This document shows, piece after piece, positions 1-7,674 of a stretch of DNA of 64,000 bases (within the stretch, counting starts at the first letter, position 1; each line of letters opens with the position of its first letter). The DNA is from Chloroflexota bacterium (GTDB lineage Bacteria; Chloroflexota; Anaerolineae; Anaerolineales; Villigracilaceae). Made by a program: the position numbers and the translations under genes. Under the pieces are notes generated by a model. That model did no database searches. It saw nothing but the letters and a program-made list of their open reading frames with translations, and had not been told where the DNA came from. Where the stretch lies: NCBI GenBank assembly GCA_016866215.1, contig VGNE01000012.1:1-64000 (forward strand), in the 5' to 3' direction.

Positions 1-108
1 AAACGTAAAATTGTTGAACCTGACAGAAAATTATCCGCTAAAGAAGTAGTTTCCAGAGTTTGCTCCGTGTTCGCTAATCCTGTATTGCCTTTCTTGAGGA
101 AATCCTAA
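1..108 (+). CDS. C-terminal end of an upstream gene (partial)
   Basis: Frame 1 is open from the first base to a TAA at 106-108, giving 35 codons that end in PVLPFLRKS. The gene would begin outside the window. Nothing recognisable is left in it, and the open frame could be chance at this length. It is listed only because no other explanation covers the first 140 bases. Confidence 0.3.
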   Translation, partial: KRKIVEPDRKLSAKEVVSRVCSVFANPVLPFLRKS

Positions 109-144
109 AATGTTTCCTGATTCTGCACTAGGCTCAAATAAAAA

Positions 145-1056
145 ATGTGCCAGGACACCTGGATGAGGAATAAAGACACGCAAGACCTTTCTGTGGAGGA
201 AATACGTTTCCTGTTAGTGGACAGACGCCGGGTGTCGCGGAATATCCGATTGGAACGTTTCTGCCAGACCGGACGAGTGATACCGTTTGTCGGTGATCCA
301 GACGTGGTTAAAGACCTCGGAAATGGGTCATCATCCGTGCGAACAAAAATCAGAAATACAAAAGCCTCGCATCGCACCTGGTTGGATTTCCTCCTGCCAG
401 GGATGGAGATTCTAGCAGTGGTCGGCCTGATTGCTATTGTGGCAAGCGGCTTGTCAGTGCTAGGCACTTTAAATCGGAACGCAGCCGCCGCTCTCCAACA
501 ACCTACGCTTGAGCCAACCCCAATCGTTAGGGAAGTTATGCTTCCCGAGGGCCAGACGCCGCCAAATAGTCCGGGTGGTGCAACACCCAATGAAGCAGGG
601 ATCCCGCAACACCTGCGGCCAATAGTCCAATCCATAGCCAATCTTCCAATTCCAACTCCGGAACGCCAGCAGGCAATTCGGATTCAGATTCCAGCGATCA
701 GTGTGGACTCGCCTATCGTGCAGGGTGATGGATCGGAACAACTCAAGAAAGGGGTCGCCCAACATATCGGAACACCGAATCCGGGCGAGAATGGCAATAT
801 CGTCTTATCGGGCCACAATGATGTGTATGGGGAAATCTTTCGATATCTGGACCGCTTAAGACCCGGCGATAGCGTCATCTTATTTACAAACCGAAGGCAA
901 TACACTTACATTATCATCGGGACACAAATGGTTGAACCGACGGCAGTCGAAGTCATGGCTCCCACGCAGGATGCCAGAGTGACACTGATCTCATGCCACC
1001 CCTATCTTGTGGACATTCATCGCATCGTTGTATCGGCCGTTCTACAAAGTCAATAA
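145..1056 (+). CDS. Sortase family protein (class D/E-like)
   Basis: Membrane-anchored cysteine transpeptidase that would cut a sorting signal and attach or crosslink surface proteins. The first 90 residues are a charged cytoplasmic part containing the SVEEIRFLL stretch. A single membrane segment follows at about 92-112, then a Pro/Thr-rich linker, and the sortase barrel occupies about 175-303. The catalytic His is in SGHND, the Cys in TLISCHP and the Arg in HRIVVSA, so the triad is complete. ATG at 163 is an alternative start. The gene stands alone, with no pilin or LPXTG substrate gene seen nearby, so its substrates are unknown. The assignment to sortase is secure; the class is a guess from length and motif spelling. 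Confidence 0.85.
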   Translation: MCQDTWMRNKDTQDLSVEEIRFLLVDRRRVSRNIRLERFCQTGRVIPFVGDPDVVKDLGNGSSSVRTKIRNTKASHRTWLDFLLPGMEILAVVGLIAIVASGLSVLGTLNRNAAAALQQPTLEPTPIVREVMLPEGQTPPNSPGGATPNEAGIPQHLRPIVQSIANLPIPTPERQQAIRIQIPAISVDSPIVQGDGSEQLKKGVAQHIGTPNPGENGNIVLSGHNDVYGEIFRYLDRLRPGDSVILFTNRRQYTYIIIGTQMVEPTAVEVMAPTQDARVTLISCHPYLVDIHRIVVSAVLQSQ

Positions 1057-1271
1057 TTGATAAAACAACCTGCATGCTTCATCTGAATACATCATATTTA
1101 CCCTGAAAGATTTTATATATGCTGCCACAGGATAACACTGAACAGCTAATAGATTTCGTTCCGGCGAGCCAATTGCCAAAAATTCTTAACCACATCATAC
1201 GTCTTTGCTGCTTCATCGTTGAGCGCAATTTGGCGGCTGGCCTAATACGCCATTTTGCGTACGGAAAAAAG

Positions 1272-1319
1272 TTGACAGTCCCCCATGAGAACATTACAAT
1301 ATTCTAAATTTCTAATATA
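1272..1319 (+). promoter_or_regulatory. Sigma-70 promoter and possible ArsR-type operator
   Basis: TTGACA at 1272-1277 and TACAAT at 1295-1300 are 17 bases apart, a near-consensus vegetative promoter for the sulfur operon. Directly after the -10 box lies an AT-rich imperfect inverted repeat with ATATT and AATAT arms around TTCTAAATTTCTAA. This position over the start point is where ArsR-family repressors usually bind, so autoregulation by the next gene is likely. Confidence 0.65.
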
Positions 1320-1332
1320 ATGAAGGCATCAA

Positions 1333-1653
1333 ATGACTGACCGTCAAATATATAAACTCCATGCGAGCATCTGCCATACATTAGCCAATCCCAAACGGCT
1401 GGAAATCATAGACAAATTGCGCGCCCGCGAATTGTCGGTAACTGCGTTGGCAGAGGCTTTGGAAATCAGCCAGGCAAATCTGTCGCAGCATCTGGCAATT
1501 ATGCGTCAGAGGGGCATCCTCACGACACGCCGCGAGGGATTGAACGTTTTCTACAAGTTAAGCAATCCCAAAATTGTTAAGGCATGTGATCTAATGCGGC
1601 AGGTATTGCTGGAACATCTGGAAACTGGCGCTAAACTGGTTAGGGAAAATTAA
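1333..1653 (+). CDS. ArsR-family winged-helix transcriptional regulator
   Basis: A 106-residue ArsR/SmtB-type repressor. The winged helix-turn-helix covers about residues 12-85, with the recognition helix in ISQANLSQHLAIM and the wing in TRREGLNVFYKL. It contains a single Cys (in ICHT) besides one in the last helix (KACDLM), which could be a thiol sensor pair, as in persulfide-responsive ArsR proteins such as BigR/SqrR; this is inference. It is the first gene of an operon with DsrE-like, ferredoxin and SQR-like genes, so it probably senses sulfide or persulfide, or thiol stress. The DsrE start is only 19 bases after its stop. Confidence 0.85.
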   Translation: MTDRQIYKLHASICHTLANPKRLEIIDKLRARELSVTALAEALEISQANLSQHLAIMRQRGILTTRREGLNVFYKLSNPKIVKACDLMRQVLLEHLETGAKLVREN

Positions 1654-1672
1654 CAAAATAGGAACCCATTTC

Positions 1673-2038
1673 ATGACTGAGCCTGAAAAGACAAATTACC
1701 TGTTCATCATTAACGATTCGCCTTATGGCAGTTTTCGTCCCTACCATGCACTGCGGCTCGCGCTGAACCTGGTCAAGCAGCCTGATGCCAGTGTGCGCGT
1801 GTTCCTGATAGGCGACGGGGTCAACTGCGCCAGCGCGGGACAAAAGACACCTGAGGGGTACTATAATGCCGAACGTATGTTAAGGTCGCTGGCGAAACGC
1901 GGCGAGGTCGCAACCTGAGGGACGTGCGCAGAGGCTCGCGGGCTCGAGCCTGAACGATTTGTGGAAGATGTGCGATCCGGCAGTCTCGATCTGCTCGGCG
2001 AATGGACCGTTGCGGCGAGCAAGGTACTGGTATTTTAA
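1673..2038 (+). CDS. DsrE-family sulfur-carrier-like protein, candidate selenoprotein (in-frame UGA)
   Basis: The ORF track ends this gene at a TGA (1916-1918), but the same frame continues with GTCAEARGL and ends EWTVAASKVLVF at TAA 2036-2038, which is a normal DsrE C-terminus. Members of this family carry a Cys-Gly-Thr/Ala-Cys motif here, so the TGA (codon 82) sits exactly at the first Cys and the product would read Sec-Gly-Thr-Cys. A perfect 7-bp hairpin with a G-rich 6-base loop follows at SECIS distance. DsrE-like proteins handle protein-bound persulfide, which fits the SQR-like gene two positions on. Alternatives are a nonsense mutation of TGC/TGT to TGA, or a sequencing error; the unbroken downstream frame argues against an old pseudogene. 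No selA, selB, selC or selD gene lies in this window. Confidence 0.75.
1919..1955 (+). promoter_or_regulatory. Candidate bacterial SECIS element
   Basis: Directly downstream of the in-frame TGA, AGGCTCG (1932-1938) pairs perfectly with CGAGCCT (1945-1951) around the loop CGGGCT. The loop G residues lie 22-24 bases after the TGA, inside the spacing known for bacterial SECIS elements such as that of E. coli fdhF, which also has a 6-base apical loop with GG near its start. Seen by eye; not folded with software. Confidence 0.6.
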
Positions 2039-2052
2039 ATTGCGAGAAATCT

Positions 2053-2283
2053 GTGGCGCGCGAGATTCGCATCCAACTTCAGGCTGAGAACTGCCGCGCC
2101 TGCCGCCGCTGTCTGGCGGCCGATATCTGCAAAGTGCGCGCCATCATGCGGATTGACGATGATGACCCGCCCTACATTGACATCGAACGCTGTAACGACT
2201 GCCGTTTATGCATCCCTGCTTGTCCCTTCGACGCGTTGCAAGTTATGAGCGACATTCGATTATCAGTAAAAACTATGAGTTGA
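2053..2283 (+). CDS. Two-cluster 4Fe-4S ferredoxin
   Basis: Small electron carrier of about 76 residues if it starts at GTG 2053, which I prefer to the ATG at 2002 because the latter overlaps the end of the DsrE-like gene. The second cluster motif is standard (CNDCRLCIPACP). The first is unusual: CRACRRCLAADIC has a five-residue gap before the fourth Cys instead of three. It is 16 bases upstream of the SQR-like gene and probably passes electrons to or from that flavoprotein or the DsrE-like protein. The odd spacing may tune the potential of that cluster or allow a different ligand. Confidence 0.75.
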   Translation: MAREIRIQLQAENCRACRRCLAADICKVRAIMRIDDDDPPYIDIERCNDCRLCIPACPFDALQVMSDIRLSVKTMS

Positions 2284-2299
2284 AACTGGAGATGAAATC

Positions 2300-3541
2300 A
2301 TGACTGGTAAAACTGTACTTATTCTGGGCGGAGGCATCGGCGGACTGGTTGCCGCCAACGAATTGCGACGTCTCCTTCCGAAAGAACACCGCATCATGTT
2401 AGTTGAGAAGAATCCTCAGCATGCCTTTGCGCCCTCCTTCCTATGGCTGATGACCGGTGACCGCCAGCCTGAGCAGATCACGCGGGATGTGCGCCAGCTC
2501 GTGCGCCCCGGCGTTGAGCTGGTTCTGTCCGAAGCGCAGGCGATTGACCTGTCGAATCGCCGCGTGCAGACCAGCGCGCAGACGTTGAATTACGATTATC
2601 TTATCGTCGCCCTCGGCGCGGAACTAGCCCCCGGCGCCATCCCTGGTTTGGCGGAGAGCGCACAGACCTACTACACGTTTGATGGGGCAGCGAAACTGCG
2701 CGATGCTTTGCAAAACTTCGCCGGTGGAAAGGTGGCTGTGGTTGTGAGCGCCCTGCCCTATAAATGTCCCGGTGCGCCGCATGAAGGCGCCATGCTGATT
2801 GCCAATACGCTTCGTCAGCGCGGCTTGAGCGATAAAGTTGAAGTACATCTCTTCACGCCGGAGCCTCAACCTATGCCGGTAGCGGGACCAGTTTTGGGCG
2901 ACGCGGTAAAACAGATGTTGGCAGATCGAGGCGTTGCCTTTCATCCACTGCACAAATTGACGCAAGTGGATTCAACCGCGCATGAGATTGCCTTCGACGG
3001 AAAGGAATCGTTCCGCTACGATTTGCTAGTCGCCATCCCGCCTCACCGCGGACCGCGCATCGCTCAAGAAGGCGGGATGACTAATGAAGCTGGCTGGATC
3101 CCCGTGGATCGCACTACCCTCCAGACGAAGCACGAAAATGTATACGCGATCGGCGACGCGACAGCCATCTCCATTCCCGGACGCTGGAAGCCCGATGTGC
3201 CTATGATGCTGCCAAAAGCCGGTGTGTTTGCCCATGCACAAGCAGAAGTAGTTGCGCGCCGTATCGCCGCTGAGATCGCGGGAACAAGCGGGCGAGACAA
3301 TTTTCCAGGCATCGGCTACTGTATGCTGGAAGCAGGCGAAAGTCTGGCAGGATTCGCGTATGGCAATTTCTTCGCCGAACCGTCGCCGCAGATCGAACTC
3401 CACAAGCTGGGCAAATCCTGGCATCTCGGCAAAGTGTTGTTCGAACAGTGGTGGCTGTCTCCCTATGGCTTGAAACGCGAGACACTGCGCCTGGCCCTGT
3501 CTCTTGGCGGCAGGACGCTCGGCATACCGATCAGCATTTAA
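2300..3541 (+). CDS. Sulfide:quinone oxidoreductase-like FAD flavoprotein
   Basis: A 413-residue pyridine-nucleotide-disulfide-type flavoprotein. The N-terminal FAD site is LILGGGIGGLVAANEL (about 6-21), a second FAD contact is YAIGDAT (about 281-287), and the C-terminus has an amphipathic end typical of membrane-bound SQRs. Cys residues in YKCPGAPHEG (about 154) and IGYCMLEAGE (about 340) correspond to the pair that carries the persulfide bridge in SQR. The third Cys found in classical SQR near the N-terminus is not evident, so it is closer to the type III/FCC-like branch. It would oxidise sulfide to polysulfide at the inner face of the membrane, with the DsrE-like protein as acceptor. The ATG has a GGAGATGAAATC leader. 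Confidence 0.8.
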   Translation: MTGKTVLILGGGIGGLVAANELRRLLPKEHRIMLVEKNPQHAFAPSFLWLMTGDRQPEQITRDVRQLVRPGVELVLSEAQAIDLSNRRVQTSAQTLNYDYLIVALGAELAPGAIPGLAESAQTYYTFDGAAKLRDALQNFAGGKVAVVVSALPYKCPGAPHEGAMLIANTLRQRGLSDKVEVHLFTPEPQPMPVAGPVLGDAVKQMLADRGVAFHPLHKLTQVDSTAHEIAFDGKESFRYDLLVAIPPHRGPRIAQEGGMTNEAGWIPVDRTTLQTKHENVYAIGDATAISIPGRWKPDVPMMLPKAGVFAHAQAEVVARRIAAEIAGTSGRDNFPGIGYCMLEAGESLAGFAYGNFFAEPSPQIELHKLGKSWHLGKVLFEQWWLSPYGLKRETLRLALSLGGRTLGIPISI

Positions 3542-3633
3542 TCCACCTTCGCGAATTCTTTATCAAACCTTTACATCAGCGTGGGAGAATGTAAAGAAAC
3601 GTAATTGGAAAAACTTTTGCAAGGAGAACGACT

Positions 3634-3918
3634 ATGTGTGGTTGTATGTTAATGCATGCGGCAATGGATCACGAGGGACACCAGACCTCCGCCCAGCCTG
3701 CGTCCGCGCCGCAAGCCAACGTGATGCCTGCCTCCAGCGGACGACAATGCGCTCACTGTGACTTCCCCCTTGGACAGGGTTTCGCTTTTTGCCCCAACTG
3801 CGGCATGAGTCTCAAAACTTCGGAATGTTCCGCCTGCGGACAAAAGGTTGATTCAACCTGGAGCGCGTGCGCCTACTGCGGCTCTCCGCTCGGCGAAGCG
3901 GAAACCAAAAGGATTTAA
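3634..3918 (+). CDS. Double zinc-ribbon small protein
   Basis: 94 residues. The N-terminus is Met/His/Cys-rich (MCGCMLMHAAMDHEGH), which could bind a soft metal. After a linker come two zinc-ribbon halves, CAHCDFPLGQGFAFCPNCG and CSACGQKVDSTWSACAYCG, each with two CxxC knuckles. A clear AAGGAG ribosome site precedes the ATG. The enzymatic role is unknown; it follows the SQR-like gene by 92 bases and may belong to the same unit. Confidence 0.7.
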   Translation: MCGCMLMHAAMDHEGHQTSAQPASAPQANVMPASSGRQCAHCDFPLGQGFAFCPNCGMSLKTSECSACGQKVDSTWSACAYCGSPLGEAETKRI

Positions 3919-3919
3919 A

Positions 3920-4027
3920 CACGAAGGACACAAAGTATGCCTTGAGCTTGTCGAAGGGTACACGAAGTAATACGAATAAAAACCGAGGGTTTTTCCTTTG
4001 TGATCTTCGTGTACTTTGTGTTTAATC
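3920..4027. repeat. Inverted CACGAAG/CACAAAG repeat with an embedded short element
   Basis: The left arm CACGAAGGACACAAAGTA pairs with the right arm around CTTCGTGTACTTTGTG. Inside lies CTTGAGCTTGTCGAAGGG, a short dispersed element of which another copy is found inside the SDR gene at about 39160. The CACGAAG/CACAAAG type recurs at about 25040 and 49320. It is a non-coding spacer between the two zinc-ribbon genes. Confidence 0.6.
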
Positions 4028-4064
4028 ATCTTGCGTTTTGTACAAGAATCTAAAGGAGTGACCG

Positions 4065-4403
4065 ATGAACAAAGTAAATTGGACTGTGGTCGTTGTGACC
4101 GTCATTATCGCCCTGCTCGTCTTGATGTTTGGCGCAAGCCTGTTGGGCGGCTCAGGCTACGGCGGATGGGGATACGGCGGTTGGGGAATGATGGGCCCGT
4201 GGATGATGGGCGGCATGTTCTTCATGTGGCTGATCCCCTTTGGTTTTCTCGTTCTTACCGTATTGGGTATCGCCTGGCTCGTGCGGACAATTGGCGGTGG
4301 AAACAATCCCCCCACCCATGCTCAAGTCTGTCCCTCCTGCGGGCGCGGCGCGCAGGTTGATTGGAAAAACTGTCCCTATTGCGGAGCGGCGCTGGTGAAA
4401 TAA
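4065..4403 (+). CDS. Membrane protein with Gly/Trp/Met-rich loop and C-terminal zinc ribbon
   Basis: 112 residues with two membrane helices (about 6-26 and 47-72). The connecting loop is made of Gly, Tyr, Trp and Met (GGWGMMGPWMMGG), and the cytoplasmic tail is a zinc ribbon, CPSCGRGAQVDWKNCPYCG. The ribosome site is AAAGGAG. The fold resembles short SHOCT/zinc-ribbon membrane proteins often seen near metal or redox genes. Its function is not known. Confidence 0.7.
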   Translation: MNKVNWTVVVVTVIIALLVLMFGASLLGGSGYGGWGYGGWGMMGPWMMGGMFFMWLIPFGFLVLTVLGIAWLVRTIGGGNNPPTHAQVCPSCGRGAQVDWKNCPYCGAALVK

Positions 4404-4424
4404 ACCACTCTATTCCCGATCAGC

Positions 4425-4559
4425 ATTGATGAAGAGGCGCTGGAATTTCTCAGGCGGATGGCGCCGATCCAGATCGAACGGGAATATAAGATCCGCCACC
4501 TGCGCAATTCGAAGTTGAAGCCGACGGATATGTATTTTGTGCCAGTAGGCAGTGAATAG
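4425..4559 (+). pseudogene. Possible gene remnant without start
   Basis: An open frame with protein-like composition (IDEEALEFLRRMAPIQ to DMYFVPVGSE) ends at TAG 4557. No ATG, GTG or TTG with a ribosome site precedes it; the frame opens only at the stop of the previous gene. I do not recognise the family. The rest of 4560-4829 holds a short AGTAATCAGTGAGTG repeat and a possible -10 box (TATAAT at about 4779). Confidence 0.3.
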
Positions 4560-4829
4560 TAATCAGTGAGTGAAAGCAGAAGTAACTTCGCTTTTTTGCG
4601 AAGTCCCTTTTGGTTTTAATCGTCTGCGCGTTTCTCCAACACATCGAATCGCGCAGACGGATCAAAGATGACTGAAAACTGATTACTTCATCGCGATACC
4701 CGACTCCATCCTCATCAGACTCCCCATTTAGCCAGGCGCCTTCAACATTCGTTACGAAGAAAGAACCTTCTGTACTGTATAATCACACCAGTTTCAAAGA
4801 TATGGTTTGCGTAAAATGCAAAAAACAAC

Positions 4830-5777
4830 GTGATAGCATGGCAATTTATGAAAAATCAGCGGATCACTCACTTTAATCGTTATGAGGCCATTGCCATTTT
4901 TCTGGTTTTGACGCTGCTTGCCATGGGTGACATGCTGGAGATCATCCCCTACTTCGCTCCTGTTGTCGCCAACCCGCTCTTCCCTTTTTTTCACGAGTCA
5001 CACGACCTGCTGGCCTTGATGGTAGCTTTATATGCAGCGCATAAGTTATCTCCGGCAGCAGGCTGGGGGGCATTAGCATGGTTTTTTATCGTCCACATCC
5101 CATATGCTTACATGGTTTTTCCGAATGCACTGCCCGAATTATTCCGGCTGGCAACGGTGATCGCCGCTGCCATCATTGGCATCCGCATTATCGCAATACG
5201 CAGTCGTCTCGAGAGACAACTTGAAGAACCTGCCTCGGATTTGGAAATCCAACGGGCCGCCGCTCTTCAACGCGCGGACGAATTGACCATTTTGAATGGC
5301 ATTGCTATTGTCGGGGTGGAAGCGACCAACGTGGATACTTTGATCGAAAACGCTGCCCAAATCCTGAAGGATGCACTTCACCCGGATTATTTCGACATAG
5401 GCATGGTGGAAGAATCATCTGACATGCTGCGTGTTTATAATTCAACACTCACCGCGAATAGTGAACGTTTGATGTTGCCTTTGGGAAAAGGCGTGACCGG
5501 TCAAGTGATAGCCACCGGTAAGTCCATACGGGTTCCTGATGTACGTCTCGAGCCTGCTTATCTCGCAGTGAATCCAGAAGTGTTATCGGAGTTATGCGTT
5601 CCGCTTAAAGTCAGCGAGAAGGTCATCGGATTGATCAACATTGAAAGTAAACATCTGGATGCTTTCAGCGAGGCCGATGAATACCTGATGACGACATTTG
5701 CCGGGCAATTGGTTAACGCAATCGAAAAAGTGCGCCTGTTCCAATTAGCGCATCGTCACGCGCAACGGTCAACGTGA
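4830..5777 (+). CDS. Membrane protein with C-terminal GAF domain
   Basis: 315 residues. Three to four hydrophobic helices fill about residues 17-125 and a short coiled linker follows (RSRLERQLEEPASD). A GAF domain occupies about 150-310, with the typical GVTGQVIATGKSIRVPDV and VPLKVSEKVIGLINIES strands. There is no kinase, cyclase or phosphatase output domain, so it is probably a ligand sensor that acts through a partner. ATG at 4848 is an alternative start. It is the first of several GAF-domain genes in this part of the window. Confidence 0.7.
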   Translation: MIAWQFMKNQRITHFNRYEAIAIFLVLTLLAMGDMLEIIPYFAPVVANPLFPFFHESHDLLALMVALYAAHKLSPAAGWGALAWFFIVHIPYAYMVFPNALPELFRLATVIAAAIIGIRIIAIRSRLERQLEEPASDLEIQRAAALQRADELTILNGIAIVGVEATNVDTLIENAAQILKDALHPDYFDIGMVEESSDMLRVYNSTLTANSERLMLPLGKGVTGQVIATGKSIRVPDVRLEPAYLAVNPEVLSELCVPLKVSEKVIGLINIESKHLDAFSEADEYLMTTFAGQLVNAIEKVRLFQLAHRHAQRST

Positions 5778-5903
5778 GGAAACGCCGATTGCAAACGAAC
5801 AAGATTTTATGTATTCGTTGAATGAGTATTTTGGAATCAGCGGACGTTAGCCTTTCCTGGACGGACAGTCTAGGGAGAACGCCGCCCCGCCAAAGGAGAA
5901 ACC

Positions 5904-6299
5904 ATGACCAATTCCCCCATCCTCCAACTGCGCGTCGCCATCACCGCCAGCGACTACGAGCGCCTCGTCAAATTCTACTGCGACGGACTCGGTCTCGAAC
6001 CCGCCGCGGTCTGGAACAACGACGGCGGGCGCGCGCTCATGCTCGAAATGGGTCAAGCCACGCTCGAACTGTTCGATGAGCGCCAGGCGGAGGTGATTGA
6101 CCAGCTCGAAGCGGAGAAACGAGTCAGCGGGCAGATCCGCTTTGCGTTGCAGGTACCCGACCTCCCGTCCGCGCTGAAGCGGGCGCTCGCCAACGGCGCG
6201 ACCCTCGTCCATCCGCCCGTCGAAACTCCCTGGGGCGATCTCAACGTCCGCATCCAGGATCCCGACGGGTTGCAGGTCACGTTGTTTCAATCGAAGTAG
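5904..6299 (+). CDS. VOC-superfamily (glyoxalase/dioxygenase fold) protein
   Basis: 131 residues with two beta-alpha-beta-beta-beta modules of the vicinal oxygen chelate fold. The first strand is LQLRVAITASDYERLVKFY, and the end is WGDLNVRIQDPDGLQVTLFQ, the usual PDG turn. A metal-ligand Glu is plausible in the TLELFDE strand. A good AAAGGAG site lies before the ATG. Substrate is unknown; members range from antibiotic-resistance proteins to epimerases. Confidence 0.75.
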   Translation: MTNSPILQLRVAITASDYERLVKFYCDGLGLEPAAVWNNDGGRALMLEMGQATLELFDERQAEVIDQLEAEKRVSGQIRFALQVPDLPSALKRALANGATLVHPPVETPWGDLNVRIQDPDGLQVTLFQSK

Positions 6300-6400
6300 T
6301 GCAACACATCGTCCCCAAAAAGAAGATATCCCATAAACCTCGAAATTTTTTCTGTTGTCGTTTATATCAAGTCAAAGGAGAAAAGAAGGAGAAAAAAAAC

Positions 6401-6901
6401 ATGAGTGAAAAAATCAACGGCGTGGAAGTTGGCGAACTGCAGGAGTTCAAAAACATCTGCGCGCAGCATCCTGAAAAAGCCGACCGCAATCCCGCGCTCG
6501 TCGCGCACTGGGAGGGCGGCTCTCGCTCGCGGGTCGAATTCAAAGGAATGACCGTCCACCTCGGCGGCGACGGTGAATTCAACCCCATGCAGATGTTCCT
6601 CGCCACCCTCGCCGCCTGCGACGTGGATTTGATCGCCATGCACGCCTCCTTCCTCGGACTCAAGATCGAAGCGCTCTCGGTGGAGGCGGCGGGACATTTC
6701 AACGTCCGCTCGTATCTCGGCCTGGACGGGGGGCCGGGTTCGGGCTACGACGGCATTTCCTACGCCGTGCGGATCTCCGTCCCCGGCGCCACTCCCGAAC
6801 AGATCGCGCACCTGCGCGAGCGCTGCGAACGCTCCTCGCCCGTGGGCGATTCCATGTCGCGCGCGATCCCGTTGACATTGGAATTTCTGGCGCATCCATG
6901 A
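6401..6901 (+). CDS. OsmC-family protein
   Basis: 166 residues starting at ATG 6401, chosen because of the purine-rich GGAGAAAAGAAGGAG stretch before it; the track's longer start at 6299 overlaps the VOC stop. The OsmC pattern is clear: FNPMQMFLATLAACDVDLI carries the helix with the redox Cys, and ERCERSSPVGDSMS carries the second Cys. Such proteins reduce organic hydroperoxides at paired Cys residues, often with lipoamide as reductant. Family assignment is firm; the exact substrate is not. Confidence 0.8.
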   Translation: MSEKINGVEVGELQEFKNICAQHPEKADRNPALVAHWEGGSRSRVEFKGMTVHLGGDGEFNPMQMFLATLAACDVDLIAMHASFLGLKIEALSVEAAGHFNVRSYLGLDGGPGSGYDGISYAVRISVPGATPEQIAHLRERCERSSPVGDSMSRAIPLTLEFLAHP

Positions 6902-6976
6902 CAATTTTGGTGTCGTTAAAAATAAAGACGCAAGTATAATTAATTCAATTGAACCAACCAGCCAAAGGAGAAAAAC

Positions 6977-7378
6977 ATGGAAATCATAGTTACTACCGTA
7001 ACCGGTCGCGTGCCAGTAACAGTGGCGCATGTGGAAGGGAATGTGGATGTTTCCACTGCGGACGTTTTTCAGGCAAACGTCCTGGGCCTGATCGAGGGCG
7101 GGGCAAGACACATCCTGTTGGACATGGAACACGTGCCCTTTATGAGCAGCGCCGGACTGCGCGCCTTGAACCAGATTTTCAACAAACTTCGCGAGGTGAA
7201 CGAAGACAATGTTACAGATGAGGAGATGAGGAAGGGTATTGGCGATGGTACATATAAATCACCCCATTTGAAACTCCTAAACCTTTCAGAAAACACGAAA
7301 GTCGCATTCGACACCGCGGGCTTTGACATGTACATCGAAACTTTCACCGACCGTCAAGCCGCGATCAATTCCTTCTAA
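6977..7378 (+). CDS. STAS-domain protein (anti-sigma-factor antagonist type)
   Basis: 133 residues. The STAS core includes VAHVEGNVDVSTAD and the phosphorylation loop LDMEHVPFMSSAGLRALNQ, where Ser in SSAGLR would be the phosphorylated residue as in SpoIIAA and RsbV. An insertion of about 25 charged residues (NEDNVTDEEMRKG) separates the loop from the last strands, which is longer than in typical RsbV. It lies upstream of a histidine kinase, a response regulator and a PP2C-type phosphatase, the usual partners in a partner-switching cascade. No RsbW-type kinase gene is present in the window. Confidence 0.8.
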   Translation: MEIIVTTVTGRVPVTVAHVEGNVDVSTADVFQANVLGLIEGGARHILLDMEHVPFMSSAGLRALNQIFNKLREVNEDNVTDEEMRKGIGDGTYKSPHLKLLNLSENTKVAFDTAGFDMYIETFTDRQAAINSF

Positions 7379-7385
7379 ATGCAGA

Positions 7386-7567
7386 CTCAATACATGTATG
7401 CAGACGCGCAAGTCTGCCCTGTATTGATTCGTCCGACTCCAAAAAACTTTGACTCATCTGTAATCTATGTGCGAACGTTACACCTGCCCTGGCGGGCGGT
7501 GCCAGGGGAGAACGTTCGCTACGCGTTTCGTGAACGCGTAAGAGACGCTCTCTAGCGTCGGGCGCAC
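7386..7567. repeat. Run of hairpin repeats between STAS and histidine kinase genes
   Basis: Three elements follow each other. First comes a nested hairpin, CAATACA..GCAGAC..GTCTGC..TGTATTG (7388-7425). Second is GCGAACGTT..AACGTTCGC (7471-7519) enclosing CACCTGCCCTGGCGGGCGG, a sequence that recurs inverted inside the uracil-DNA glycosylase gene at 58479-58515. Third is a hairpin of the TCTCTA loop type (ACGCTCTCTAGCGT, about 7546-7559), also seen at 10690-10772 and 15356-15420. The first may double as a terminator for the STAS gene. Confidence 0.6.
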
Positions 7568-7674
7568 TCGCTCTATACATGAGCCAAAACTTTTTCCATC
7601 AGAGCGCTCCAACCTGACGCCCCCTGACTCGCGTACATGGCCGATAAAACAAAAGGCAGAAAAGAGCAGTGACC

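Noticed and set aside
1119-1307. 62-residue ORF upstream of the ArsR gene
   Set aside because: It covers the promoter and operator of the sulfur operon and has no ribosome site or protein-like pattern.
7669-7674. GTG 7669 as the start of the histidine kinase
   Set aside because: ATG two codons later is a stronger start and nothing is lost.
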